Shown here: positions 11,713 through 24,833 of the stretch, in pieces
How positions within the stretch are numbered: position 1 is the stretch's first letter
How the letters are laid out: each line of letters begins with the position of its first letter
Assembly: GCA_030248215.1 (NCBI GenBank)
Contig: JASANG010000464.1
Span: 62,001-126,000 of the forward strand
Length of the DNA: 64,000 nucleotides
Origin: Enoplolaimus lenunculus
Lineage: Eukaryota; Nematoda; Enoplea; Enoplida; Thoracostomopsidae
Direction: 5' to 3'
Notes under the pieces: generated by a model
Seen by the model: the letters and a program-made list of their open reading frames with translations, nothing else
Told to the model about the DNA's origin: nothing
The model's database searches: none
Position numbers and translations under genes: made by a program

Positions 11713-13864
11713 GCTGCTAGTGATTGCTGCAGCGTTTTGTGGATGCAAATCAAAATTATATTCGGCGCATGTGAAAATATATACGGTTGTCAGTGTAGAA
11801 TGTTGGCTCGTATTTCCGCCGAAATTGATAAGTGTCGGTAAAATGCAACAGTGAAAAGTAATGACCCAGCCTAAAATTTTTACAAGTACAGTGCAACTAA
11901 ACCTGTAGATTTTAGTTTCAATTGATAGCACAATAATCAAACACGACATATTGGCAAAAACTCTGACTTTCTTGAAAATTTTGCGATGCAAATGGCTCAT
12001 ATTAGGTTTAAAATGTGCTGTCTAGCCAAATAATTAGAAAAATTGCGATGTTACAACACGAATTCAAACCTTTTCCACCTAAAGCATATTTGGCCAATCT
12101 CCAGGGTGTAAACGGATAATAAAAACAACGGAAACGGGTATCGATCGAAGAAACGGAAAACGGGTATTAAAGTATAAATGTTTCAGGATGTTATACTTTT
12201 CTGCCAACAGGTGTAGATGCTACAAAATTTAAAAAATACTGATGCACGAAACTTTTTAAGATTTTGGATAAATTTCGTAATTTATATTTGATATTCACAT
12301 TTGTAACATATTTGTAATGAAAAATTGCGAGTTCACCTGATTTTTAGCTAATGTTGAGCACAAAAATAAAGAATTTTCGGCATTTCTGCAACGGAAACTT
12401 ACACGCAAACGGACATCGATTTTTACCGGAAACGGGTATCCAGTTACACCCTGCCTATATCTAAATATAGCAGACACACAAAGCATCGTCTCCCTCCGAA
12501 AAATCATAAAATCGCCTTTTCATGTTTACATTTTTAAAAACAAAACTACTTAAGCGGCACACATTTAGCGAAAACAGCAGAATTTTCGCATCCATGCTAT
12601 GTACATTTCAGTACTTCAATTCTTCGTACTGTGGAATAAAGTTTGCGCTAACTTACATAAAAGAAAGCAGTACAACATTGCTACGGCTAGAGTTAGTTGT
12701 GATTCGAACTTTACAAATAATCATAACACTTGCAACAGTATTTTACCCAAAGTTCTATGCCCTCTAAAACTTTTTGGATAAAAATCGAAAACGCTTTTAC
12801 AAATAAAAAAGTATGAAATACGTTACGAAACTGTTGTCAAGCTTTGTGTTGTGTTTTCAAAAATTTGACCAGCAGATATCACAAACTTGAACGTCATTTC
12901 TATTGAAAATTTGCTTCATTTTCATTCAATTCACGCTACGTTTTGTCAATTTTCCTGTCTCATGGAGACATAAGAGATTATGGCAAATGTTCTTTGAATA
13001 TGATACAACTCTTTATCAAGATTTACGTATTGCGCAAGGTCGCTCAACAAAACAAGGTAAATTCAAACACCAAAGTATTAAACACCTTTGCTTTGAAAAT
13101 CATTCTAAAACACATTTGACTACACAAACCTTTCATAAACAAAACACTTGTTGAAACCTTTTGGTGTCGGACAACATTGTTAACCTTCGCTTTATGAAAA
13201 CATTAAATTGGAGCAAAACTTTTTGAATGAGGTTTAATTATATGTTAGACCTTTACACAATGGCGAGAACGTTTCTCAGCATCATTAAAGCGTTTATCTG
13301 AATACAATAAAAACAACGGTGTCACAAAATTGCAAGAAATTTACCATACATCAGCACTTCCGAAAAAGCGGTTTTTCCAGATTTTATGAACGTAGTGTAC
13401 TGAAGTACTATTTAAAGGAAAATTTAATCGCAATCGATAAACGGCTCAAACAGAAATTCGCGTGTATAGTTGTCTGTTCCAATTTAAACTTAACACTAAA
13501 CAATGAGTGCACATGTACTGACAGATATGTGGCGTAAAACAACTCAAATGCTGCAAAATAACACTTTAAACTGTTACATCTACCATTATGGACATTAATT
13601 GTATATATGTTGTTGTTTGAGAGTTTCTTGTGTATGAGTGCACAGCCGGTATTTTGAATTTAAGTTTAAATCGAAAGTGCAGCGTATTTCACTAAACATA
13701 AACCGAAACTACAAGCACTTCAATTGATTATGAATCTTTTAAACTGTTGAATAAGCGGTTTTGAAATTCTGCTTTATTTGCTATAATTGCGCATGTGAAA
13801 TGTTTGAGCCAAGAAGAAAAAACCTGGTAATGAATTATTTTGCGCAACAAAGTTACTTAAACTC
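11713..13864. other. spacer between genes C and D
   Basis: No exon I can support. It contains one complete hAT-like MITE (12102-12453). The transposase start ATG is at its left edge, so the promoter of gene D is expected in this stretch. I cannot point to specific promoter elements. Confidence 0.4.
12102..12453. mobile_element. hAT-like MITE (352 bp)
   Basis: Ends CAGGGTGTAAACGGATA and TATCCAGTTACACCCTG are inverted repeats. The flanking 8-mers CCAATCTC and CCTATATC match at 6 of 8, suggesting an old 8-bp duplication. Interior blocks (AAACGGGTAT, TTTTCTGCCA, TGTAACATATTTGTAATG) recur in the other copies. Confidence 0.8.
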
Positions 13865-16800
13865 TTATTCAACAGTCGGAAATTGCTCAAATGTCCAGTA
13901 TCGAAGACATTTTAGCAAATGGCCTCTCATTTTCGGAATGTCATAAGTCTGTTTGGATGGATTATTACCCATACTCCATGTAAAACCATTCGCTATAGCA
14001 AACACTCCGCAATCGACAAGGTTTGTCTGCTGTGCAACGTCTTTTAAGATAACCGTATTCAAATTTGTACCATTTTCTTCGCAAAACAACTCCATAAGTT
14101 GCGCTTCCAGTAATGGTTGCAAATATAAACAGTTCAAACTGTCTGCGATATAAATCTTATTTCCTATCTTGGCAGCTGCAACCCAATGTTCTTGCCCCGT
14201 GTGTATCAACTGAATATAATCACCACTTAATACTGGAAGATAATAATCTTGCAAGCACATACAGGTTTGCCACTGTTGTCCAGTGAATTGGCATATAAGG
14301 TGTTGAGCAAAATCCAGTATGTCAGAGTCTAACGGAGCGTTATTCATAATCGAGTCCTTCGCAGCAAGGTATTCCTTAGGAGTTGGGCACTTTAGTTTTC
14401 GCCGTATAGAATCATCCATATTTAATACGTCGTATTGAACAGTTGTATTTACCTGTAAAGCAGAAGAATACGTGTTGAAATGTCTTGTAAACAGGCCTAC
14501 AGTCAAGTCAACATGCTAAGGGTGGGTTAAATATTTTCATGGAGGGTATGCAATGATTTCCACTGACTTGCAAGCGTTGCTTAACGTTTTCTGGAAGGCC
14601 AAAATTTTTAACAGACCCCCCGGCTTAAGAGTCTCTTTGTAACAGTTTTAATTTTAATGTCTGTGCCCCGTTACAAATTTCTGCTCCGCGTTTAGACAAG
14701 AGCATTGTTCCTGATGCATATGAATTATTTGTTTGCAAACATATTGATCTAAATCAAATTGACCTGTACGAGTGATATAAACATCTCGCTGAATCTGAAT
14801 ATATTAATGGCCGCAAACTTAAGGATTGTTATTTCAATAGAGTGAATCTTATGTTTTGAAATATATACGTTGAACCTACCTTTATGGGCGTCGATGGTAT
14901 ACCCATAACAAATTTATCACGTTTTTTTGAACTGCGGAATCCTCGGGTTTTCTGACCAAACAGTTGTCGTTCGTAGAGGCTCGGATCTTAAACACAAAAC
15001 AAAATGTAAAAAGCTTGTTTTGGTAAAAATGCCACATCTTGTGGTTCTGATTCGCAACTGCAAAGATAATAACAAGAGCTAAAAATGTATTCTGCGGTGT
15101 TATTAAATGTGGTTGGCGGCAGGGTGCAAGCGGAAGTCCGGTTCCAGTTACGGCATTTTTTACATTTCGGTTTCAATAAATTTTCACCGGAATTGAAAAT
15201 TTCGGTATTAAGATTTGGTCGGTGGAAATTAAGATATTTTCTAAAAATGACGATAAAAATTAAACAGATTTCATTAGTGTAGTACGCAAACCTTGACAAT
15301 TGCCGATAATAAACCATCGAAGGGTAGGTAGATTGAGTGAATACCTATCTCCAACTAGGGTTATTTCACCAATAGTATTGCAAAAAAGAAAATTATAATT
15401 AATTGTTCGGTGGCATGTATTTTTCAGTTTCCGGTTCCGGTTCTGGTAAATTGTAATTCCGGTTGCACCCTGGTTGGCGGTATCCTGACTAAAAAATTAA
15501 AAGAAATCTTTTCGTACTATTACGTTGTTGGGGCGCGAACATGGAAAGTTACATTTGTCTTGAAGTCAAAGTTACACACAATATAAGCACCGTTGTCACA
15601 TTCAGCAGCAATTCTTTGGTTTTCTTTGGTCTGTACATTGTTCTGATTGTTCTGATCAATAGCTTTCATGTTGCACTCAGTTAAATCTGTGTTGAGAAAA
15701 GTTGAGTTACTGTTGGGTAGATCTGAAATGTATTGCAGGAATTCTGAACAGTTTAGTTTGATTGATCAAAACACGGCTAACAAAAATGAAGCATATAGCT
15801 CGGAAAATGACATAAAATATAGTACTGGTAATGGTTTAGATTTTATTTCGCGTTAAACTAGTTGAAAGCGAAAATTAGGGATCCAACGTAATATATGCCG
15901 AATAAGACCAATGGTTTACTAAACAGTAGATTTTAAAATTAACAGCAATACATGTAGTAGCAATTGTTATTAGTGCCAAATTTAGTCTGCATACCTTCGG
16001 ATTTACAAGCTATATTTATTGTTTCTGTTAGATCATTGTCTTGGCTGTTTTGTTGAGCTGCCTCCGCAACGTACTCATCCAACATGCAATTGGGAAAATT
16101 GTATCAGTAATGTCTGAAAGTATACAAATTTTTGGAGCGTATTTGGAGAGTATTTTAAAATGGTTTGGTTTCATGTTAGAATACTATGCGAAGGTAAACT
16201 CTAAAAAACGTCACACAGCAAGGCTGGAAATTACTGTTTTGTACCTTTAGACTCATTGATACTGTTTCGTTCATGAAGAGAATCATTGAACTGATGATTT
16301 TGCAGACTGGACATTAAATCTGCTTCATTTAAAGAATACGTTGCGTAATTTTCATCAATTGCTGATTTCAGAACTAAAAGTTAAGTTTGAACTAAAATAA
16401 CATAATTATGTTACAATGTTTATCCATCTGACAAGTTTGATTCTGACACGCCATGAAATTGATCCGTTTGTGAATTTCATAAAATTTCTGAAACTATTAC
16501 GTTTACAATGTTGACATGAAAAATAATAATATACCAGCAAATTACTAACTACATGTACAATATACTAGTAAACTACGAACTATATGTACCGCTTATTAAG
16601 CTTTCATTTTTCGTATTACTAACAGCGATATCTTCAGACCAAGCTCTTGACAAAACCTGATTCGTTGCACTTTCAACCTCGTTCTGATTATCACATTGTG
16701 GGACATAGCCGTTTTCTGAAGAACTTTTTACCTTTGTATTGGCGAGTACACTTCACAATGAGCGCTTGCTTTAATTTTTGTTTTATAAAGTGAATGGCCA

Positions 16801-19800
16801 CAATAATCGTGTATGAAATTTTTTAACCCATTGTCGTACGTTCAAAATATTCAAAATAAAATGACGTTTAATCTAATAATATACTAAAACATAGCACCGG
16901 TTAACTTCTTACTAGGTGTAGAGGTAGAATATCCTGAGTGCTCTGCTGTTTGTTCCTGTATTTCCGAACTGTGAACCGGCGTGGATGTAGTAATCGCTTC
17001 CATTTGTGCATGAACGGAACGATCGAGATTCTTGAAAACTCAATATATTTTAATAGACTGTTTAGCATGTCAAAAGCAATCAGTTCTCGTGACCTAATTA
17101 GCTGCTTAGTGCTTAGTTTATAATCCTATTTTAGAAGTCTCAAAAAACTGAACGGTTAGTATTTCTCAGTCGGCTTTGTTTGTATTTTATCACAAAAATT
17201 GAGTCACCTCCGGGTCTTGGATTCTTATTTAAGTTGATACAACTGACAATCATACTGTAACTTGTCATACAACTGAAATACCTTTGTCATATTAAGACAG
17301 TTTTCTGAATTTTGGTTGCCCATTTCAATCAGTGGCGCTCGAAATTCATCCATTTTTGTCTGACGAGCCAAATTAATCACAGGAGCACCACTTTTGTTTG
17401 GTGAAAATACAATTTGCCCGCAATCATTTTCGCTTGCAACCTCTGGATGAAGTTTAGCCTATAAATCACTGTAGCTATTATTCAAAGTAGAGTGAAGTAC
17501 CAGGTGCAATGCGTGGTTGTTATCCTTGCGCGAGAATTTTAATACTAAATTTCATATCAAAACGACCACCGCAACCGGTACAATTGATGCAAACTTACTT
17601 TTTTAACATTAGTCGCATGATCAACTGTTTCCGACGTTACCTCGTTCTTGTTTTCCTGAAAGTCGCTACAAAACTTAATCGATAGCCAAAGAAATAGGTA
17701 TTGGTGTTGAGTGCTAGTCGCAAGATTTCACTTTTTGCTAGCCTATTTCCCCAATAGTAGTTTCACACATAATTGTTTTGCTTTTGTTAAACTCAAAACT
17801 GCTTATTAAATGTATGTTAATTTCTTAAACCGACTTCAAACACAACTTGGACGCAGTTGTTTTCCTTTTTCGACCACGGGTCAAAGGTGCTGGTTCTGAA
17901 CCGTTTTTGGACTTTGCAGATAAGCAATTCGGTTTTTTCACCTTCAAAAAATACATTTTGGTGCTTTTAACAACACTTAACTGTAGTCCTCAGGATTTCT
18001 TGAAAAACGGCAAAACTTATATTGCTTTGTTATTTCCATTGCATACGGCACGAGAACAATTTGTTAACATGGATCTCAAGAACGAAAAAATTGGCTAGTA
18101 TTGCCATTTCACATAACATGTGTCACAGAAACAAAAATTGGCTACTTGAGCCATTTTGTTTAACATGCATTATGACAGCGTAAAATTGGCTAGTATCTCT
18201 AGTACACTTACTTTTTTTCTCATGCTTCGCGAGCATTCTACCACAACTCGCGAAGCATCTTTTACGGACTGACTTAAAGTGTTCAGCGCAAGTTCCATAC
18301 TGTTTGGTGTTTCATTTTCAGCATAGTCGCTGTCCGATTTGGTATTAATGCGATGAGCGCATTGATACACCGTTCTAAGTGCTGCGAGGTTTTTGTTAAC
18401 TGCCGCGTCCAATTTGACAAGCGATTGTTGTTGTTTGATTCTGTGAGAAATTTTTAATTAATGTCTTACACTTAAATATGATTCTTGCAAATGTCCTGGT
18501 TTCATAAACTAAAACTAAAAGCAACAAATAAGTTTTGTACAAAATTAGTAAAATTTCGCTACCGAAATTGCCGATACATCTGGCAAAAATTCTACAGGAG
18601 CTGGAGGTCGATTTTCTGCCGGAACCTTAGGCATATCGTCGGTTGAACCCTGTTGTGTAGACTATAACAGCATGTGCAACCGTAGTGCACACTTTCTATA
18701 TCTCTGTTTAACTCTTTTAACTACTACAATAACACTTCCAATTGAACTTTTCGCTTTCAAAAGCGCTACCGCTACTGTATCAACAGAATATGCTACAGTA
18801 ATATCTAAATAACACATGCCTTTAATAGTATTAAAGTGTTTAAACTCACTTTTTCGATTCATGAGTTATCGCACTTTCTACAGCGTTGCTCATATTTGTT
18901 GTAAAATACAGAACCAGGATATAAGGATTGCATCCTAAGAATTCAACTTTAACGGTGTTGCGAATTTGCGTGCCATATACGGGTTCACATTTTGCCAAAG
19001 CGTTAATCAGAGCAAATCGGCCTCTTCGATCCTGGTATAGCTGTGTCAATGTTCTACTTGGTTTGTATTCCGGAATTAGGTACTGCTGCTGACAAACATA
19101 AAGTCCAGTTGCTTCGTCATATTCGCCAAAGTTTGCTTTTCCGAAATGAGATATGATAGTGTCTTGAGTGAAAGTTCCGGTCCAGAATGAACTGTTGAAT
19201 ATATCAATCTAAAAATAGCCATACCAAACATGTGTGAGCGCAACCTAGATTAAAGTTTTTTAAATCGCGGAACACCTACAAACTCTCGGCAAATGAAATT
19301 TCAAGCCATATTCTCAGGTATGTACAGAATATAACAAACAATTTTTCTCTACAGGTATACTCACAAATTTAGTAGCATCTACTTCGCGGCTCGCAGCTTT
19401 GTTTTTTTGAAATAATGTGTATCCTATTGTCTTTCGACTCGTAATCCGCCTTAGATTTACAGTCAGACGTTGTTTCTGATGCACATAAAACGAAATTGGT
19501 CTGCGGTATGCTGTTAGAACGCTGGAGCGGTCCAGAATTCCGTTCTTTTGAAGTTGACTGCTCAACTTGCAGGCAAGAAACTGATTTAGCATTTAATTTT
19601 CTGTTGTAATATTTTGTTCGTAATATCTGTTTTGAATGTTGCAGCGATTGTTTTCTGCGGTGAATCATAGATTGCGTACGTTCTCGATTGCGAACTGTAG
19701 CTGACTGCGTTCGAACACATGTTACAGACTTGCTTAAGTTGTTTCGATTGTTGAAGAACTTAAGCGACCTCCGGGGAGTAATGTTGGGTGTAGTATTGAC

Positions 19801-20140
19801 ATGCGCTGCAAATTAAACTGTGCAAAATAACCGCAAGAAACATTTAGTGAAACATTTATGTTTGTTTCCGGCTGTCGCAATACGTTTTAATTTTTTCAAG
19901 ATTTAAGCAATGATATTCGCTGTTGATTATTTGTCTTAATGGTGTCGTGCATATTTTACGTAACTTAAATGCCAGTATCTCAACCGCAGGAAAGTATTTC
20001 AATTTTCAACAGGAAAATAACCAAAACTGTATGTTCTGTTCAACACAAAAACCTGTAGCACATATATTACCTGCAGATGATTCGCTTTGTGTACAGGACA
20101 GATTCAATGCGTTATCACTTGATTGCGGCTTTTCAGACAT
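13865..20140 (-). CDS. gene C: ~857-residue protein with C-terminal Ulp1/SENP-like (C48) cysteine protease
   Basis: Thirteen exons join with matching phases: 20140-20071, 19805-19365, 19208-18850, 18440-18212, 17655-17599, 17458-17282, 17030-16913, 16715-16590, 16373-16245, 16057-15995, 15686-15576, 14986-14880 and 14452-13865. The start is MSEKPQSSD. The N-terminal part is Ser/Arg/Lys-rich, exon 3 looks like a compact domain (FWTGTFTQD ... YLIPEYKPSRTL) that I do not recognise, and the middle is acidic and probably disordered. The last exon has the C48 triad order: His in TGQEHWVAA, Asp in YIADSLN, Cys in DCGVFAIA, then YDIPKMRGHLLKCL and QFP. This end resembles Ulp1-like domains in other transposons. 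C48 enzymes cleave SUMO or ubiquitin-like conjugates, though the substrate here is unknown. Exon 2 needs one base fewer in its A7 run (near 19410-19420) to stay in frame. With that, the total is exactly 858 codons including stop. Exon 10's start is the least certain. Confidence 0.82.
15120..15472. mobile_element. hAT-like MITE (353 bp) with perfect target duplication, in an intron of gene C
   Basis: Ends CAGGGTGCAAGCGG and CCGGTTGCACCCTG. The 8-bp flank GTTGGCGG is identical on both sides. It sits between exons 11 and 12 of gene C and leaves the coding exons intact. It is the complete form of the fragment at 1-224. Confidence 0.92.
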
Positions 20141-21221
20141 GTGTTAAACGCTATTTGGCGCCTGCATTCATTATGTACTGGTACCAGTGGCGTTTTGAAA
20201 ATATGGAAAAACTAATAACAAAAATTTGTGAATTTGTAATATGCGTAGACAGATAACAACAGTATCAGTTAAAGCGAGCTGAGTTCACGTTTTTCCGTTG
20301 GCTTAGAAACATATTTTTGTTAACATTTCGCAGTTAGCAACATGCACTGGATAATTACAGAATTAGACTGCAATTTGTTTTCTCGGCAACTAAATGCACA
20401 GTATGGCATTATACAGTCACAGTGCGCGATTAATCTGCGAACCCTATACAAAATACTTTGCCGCCGCGGTACCTAGTTATACAAATCAACTGGGTGAAAT
20501 CTTTTTAGTTAGGCGAGGCGTTAAAACGTTGCCACCGCTATCTCTGTTGCTCAACCGATCACTCATGCGTTAAAATGAAAAGGTGTCAGATTCTGAAATT
20601 TTAATCTTTAAGAGTTTAGTAAACAAACATTAATAAAATGAAAAATACGTAACAAATGAACTTAAACACTTCGACATGGCGTTTCTGATTTCGTATATGT
20701 TAACAAGTTGTCTATACAGGAACGGTACTGACCATTAAAAAGGAGCTATAGCCTTCGACTGCGGCGCTATTGTTTACTAACACTACATCCTAAACTTTTA
20801 TATTTAAAGTAATTTTGACTAATGATGCAATCCACTGTTCCAACTCCAGTTTCACAAGAGTCTTATAGCACTCTACCGAGACACCGCTGATGCACAGCAG
20901 GGTGTAACCGGATATCCGGCTCCGGCAAAAAATCAACATACGGCTCTGGTATTTTAACTTGCCGGATATTATTTTTAAAAACTTCAAAAAAATTTATACC
21001 ATCATTTGTATTTATGCAAAGCTAAACTTTGTCACTTAAATACTTTGAGTACGTAGCCACGGAAAGAAAATTTGCAAGCTACGTCCTGATATCTGAATGC
21101 AATCAAATATTAAATTTGAATTCATTAGCCGGATCCGGCTGGATACTAGATTATCTGGCTCCGGCTCTGTCAGTTTTTGGTATCCGGTTGCACCCTGATA
21201 CACAGATATAACGTTTCGTAA
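20141..21221. other. spacer between genes B and C
   Basis: No supported exon. It holds a hAT-like MITE at 20898-21197. The start codon of gene C is at its left edge. Confidence 0.4.
20898..21197. mobile_element. hAT-like MITE (300 bp)
   Basis: Ends CAGGGTGTAACCGGATATCC and GGTATCCGGTTGCACCCTG. Flanks ATGCACAG and ATACACAG match at 7 of 8. It ends only 25 bp from the stop codon of gene B, so it lies in or at the 3' UTR of that gene. Confidence 0.9.
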
Positions 21222-24200
21222 TTAAGACTCTTTAAGCCAGGGATACAATTGACAAACTATTATACTAGACTCCCCGTAATCGTACAATAGCTCTTCTCCT
21301 GGATGTATATCTCTAATAGATTTAATTATAATGAAAGGTTCGCATGTTACGGTAACAAGCACGGCTTCACAATTTGGATGAAGGCGGCTATGATTAACGA
21401 AGCGTCCAAGTCTATGCTTCCATTCGTCATTCGTCGCATCTACACACATCACGTCACCTATCTTCGGCAGAATATAAAACATGTAGCATTCCTTGCTTTT
21501 TGCAACATACATTAAATCTCGTTTTGAACTATTTCGAACGGTATCGTTTGGCCAATATATGCTAGCAGCGGTTTTTGAGCTTTTATGAATGCCTGAGTGA
21601 ACACTCCAGCACCGCGTTCCGCACACGTATCATCGCAATACAACGGGTTTGGGTCTTTATTAAGCAAATCGATGATATCTTTATATCTTATTGTTAAGTC
21701 GTAGCGTGACAACTGCATAAAACTGCGTGGCATATAATCTGTTAACTGCAAATCTTGTAATTGGCGACATGTGTCAGAGGATTTTGATCGGCGCGCAGGG
21801 GTTTGTTTTGCACCTAAATTTAAATATCTTGGAGTAAGCGGTGAAAATTCTCTACATCACTGGCGGATGCAAGAATCTGAGTGAAAACCGGTGCATAGAA
21901 ACCGAACAGTGACCAGAACCTAAGTTTTTCGTCAAGATTTAATTTTAAAATTATGTTGAACTTTACAGCTTGTTTCGCTCGCGAGAATTTTTCTACGATA
22001 GATTTGCAGCCGTAGCCATAAAAAATTTCTGGATCCGGTACTGTTTAACGTATATTACAAAGAAAAGTTTAACATATGAGTGCGCGCATAAATGTTCCTG
22101 TTCATTGTCTCTCAACTGTCAAACGAAAAAATTAATCTGATAACGGAAAACACTGCTTTAATCCTGTAGCCGTTTTGCGTTTTCTGACCATTTTACGAAG
22201 TGTGTTCATCAAAACATGAGTAACAGTGCAAAAACTAACTTTGTGATAATACAGGTTGTATGTTAGCCTTGGGTTTCCGAGTTGCCACTGGAGACTCAAA
22301 CACCCATTCAGTACATTGTTCGGTTTTGAAGTTTATATCAACAAGAGGGGTCTCGATGATGGAAACACTTGAACGTTCTTGCGAATCTGAAAAGCATGTA
22401 CATTTTTAGTTTAGTTTGGTCAACATCTATGTTAAAGTAATAGTTTTATTACAACGCCTGCTGGGTGTTGTGCTAAATTTCACAAGTAAAAACTGTGGCA
22501 CTCGAATAGACGGGTTAAAGGGAGGTTGCAAATGTTAGATGGCATTCCTAAAACTGTCTTTGTCTCCTGACAACTTAACCTTTGTGTGCGTTATAGGCAA
22601 TATGTAATACTGGCAATTGCTAAAAACGTTTCACACAAAGCTTACGTCTTGTCTATCGATTTAATGCACAACGCTAAGTTTAATTCCAATTGAATATGAA
22701 CAATATTGCTTGCAATCCATTGATAACGTTGCATATGGCCGTGCGAAAGTTCGCTACTGAGCATCAAAGACTCGCAAACTGTTCTGTCCTTCATGAACCA
22801 CATTGCATTTTAGTCTAAATAAATTTAATGGCTATTTCTTTCAAACATATTAATACCTGTGAACTCATTCGAACGAAGTGATATATTGGCGATGCAGTTT
22901 TCTATATATTCATCGGAAAGTTCTGTTGCTTCAGTTCCGGGATATTTGTAAGCAGGTCCAAAAGAATTACGCGAATTGCCACGTAATGATGGTATAGTTG
23001 AAACTTCTGAAAATGGAATGCTAGCTGATTCGCAACAATCTATATCTTGAAAGTCAAGCTTAACTGAAATTTCAGAATCGTTGGGTAACGATGGTATTGA
23101 CGAAACATCGGAAAACGCATTGCTTGCATTGTCTGGTATATGCAATTCGGAATAATCGAGCTCCTTATATACAACCGCTTTAGAGCATTGTGAATTGCTG
23201 GGTATTGACAGTAAAGTTGAAACTTCCGAAAACGCATTGCTAACGTCGTCTGCTTCAGGTAATTCGGAAGAATATAATTCCTTGGAAGGAACGGGTTTAG
23301 AACCTTCTGAAATATTAGGCGATGACGAGCTGTTTAAAACGTCACAAAACGTGTTGTTTAGATCATCTATGCCATCGGAATCATCGTGTTTTTTATAAGC
23401 AAACACGATAGAACTTTCAGAATTTTTTGGTGATGGCGGAATTTCTGAAGTTGCATTAAACCCAAATAATGTATCATCATCAGTAGGTACCTCGAGATTT
23501 TCGGCTGATTGGCAAGCAAGAACAGCAGAATGTTCAGAATTGTTTGGTTGCGGCGGAGGTTGTGAAACTGCATTAAAACCACTTAAACTATTATCTTCGG
23601 TAGGTACTTCGGCATTCCCGATCGACTGATTATCAAGCGCGGTAAAATTTTCAGAATTGTTTTGTGATGGCAGTGAAGCTATATGAAAATCATGCTTTGC
23701 ATCATGTTCACCGCGTAGTTCGCAACAATCAAAACAGTATTCGTTATGGCAAGGCGCTTGAAACGAATCTTCTTTACACATCAATGGGTCTGGTACTTGT
23801 TGACTATCATCAACTTCGTGTTCATGCTCCATTGAACAATGTTTGTCACAGTACAAGTGTCCCTGAGAGTGTTTCGCACGGTTTTGAATTACAGTTTTGC
23901 AGATTTGACCAGTTGACTGGCTCACATTGTGCTTTTGAAAAACCAATGGCGATGCGTTTCTTTTCGCACATGTGTTGTCAATCAAAGGCGAGCATTTCCC
24001 TGTAAGTTAATTGACAACTATTGTAAACTTTGCATTATTACATTTTGACACAAAATAGAGATATAAATAGAAATGTTCTGCGGAAGACTTTATTCCAGCC
24101 CTCAATATTTTAATTTGTATAAAAATGCGTTCTAAAGATGAAATTTTTTACCATTTAGCATAGAACAGACCATATATTGCATTGATTATGCACACGATAA

Positions 24201-24833
24201 TACTAAAGAATCTGTTTAGATTTACAAATAAAATATATTTTGGTTACTGTGGCATAAATATGATCCCCCAGTTTTCCAATTTACCAAGAAGATATTTTTG
24301 TGTAGCGCTGTTTAATCTCCATTGCCTTACGTTTTTCTTTTCCCGGAGTTACAGCAGAGGGTTGCCTGCTTTCATCGGTTTCTGTACTTTTCACTGCCGG
24401 AGACCTTAATACAGAATTGGACCGACTGTAAAGTTTTTGTTCTGTGCGATCCGCAAAGCTGCTATGAGAACAATTTTGACGTTGACGTGAATGTTTCTGA
24501 GCATGTTGCTTTTCTTAAAATATAAACAGTTTATCTTGCTACTTGTTCTAAATTTCGTCATTAAATTTCGTCATTGATGTTTGCAAATAAAGTCAGCGAA
24601 ATATTTTGGAGACACGGTCATTGGTTGCTTGAACAATTTAATAAACAAATACAAAACTCTCTACAATATTTGTCCAAGACGCATTCTTTAACAGCCCAAA
24701 TTAAAATTCAGGTGCTATATATTCCTAAATTCAGCCATATCATCTAGTTTTTACAGCAACTTAACAAGTTTTATTGCTTGATTTCAACAAACTTACCTTT
24801 GTTATTACGGTTATGCCCGTTGGATTCGCTCAT
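21222..24833 (-). CDS. gene B: KMT5A-like SET-domain protein with long low-complexity N-terminal region (one frameshift)
   Basis: Six exons: 24833-24797 (MSESNGHNRNNK), 24513-24331, 23999-22857, 22386-22240, 22040-21861 and 21813-21222. Phases agree throughout, giving about 760 codons. Exon 3 opens with a Cys/His-rich segment (YCDKHC, EYCFDCCELRGEH), then diverged tandem repeats of about 45 residues with a SNAFSEVS-IPSLP-NSE core. The last exon is the SET domain: AERGAGVF, LAYIG, CYMFYI, VDAT, LGRFVNHSR, IRDIHPGEELLYDYGES and a terminal YPWLKES. The order and the PWL tail match KMT5A/PR-Set7, which monomethylates histone H4 Lys20. The NHS and YDY motifs are present. The SET exon is out of frame by one base just before CYMFY (about 21507-21512). 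A fourth T in the T3 run of GAGATTTAATG would restore the frame. A recent mutation or an assembly error are both possible. The target histone residue is inferred from the family only. Confidence 0.8.
22925..23640 (-). repeat. in-frame tandem repeats in gene B exon 3
   Basis: At least five diverged units of about 135-140 bp (about 45 residues) encode Asn-Ser-Glu, an aromatic/acidic stretch, and a Phe-(Ser/Asn/Cys)-(Glu/Asp/Ala)-Val/Thr-Ser core. Copies differ strongly at DNA level, so expansion is old or under diversifying change. Nothing here suggests a folded enzyme. It is probably a disordered linker. Confidence 0.65.

Noticed and set aside
15668-15856. Plus-strand open frame of 62 codons
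   Set aside because: It overlaps gene C on the other strand, where the exon at 15686-15576 fits the phase of its neighbours. The plus frame has no splice-consistent partners.
18576-18658. Possible extra exon of gene C (open, donor- and acceptor-like ends)
   Set aside because: Its phase (0) does not fit between exon 3 (phase 2 out) and exon 4, which join correctly without it. It could be alternative.
21500-21520. Programmed frameshift in the gene B SET domain
   Set aside because: No slippery heptamer or downstream structure is obvious. A simple one-base loss in a T run explains it.
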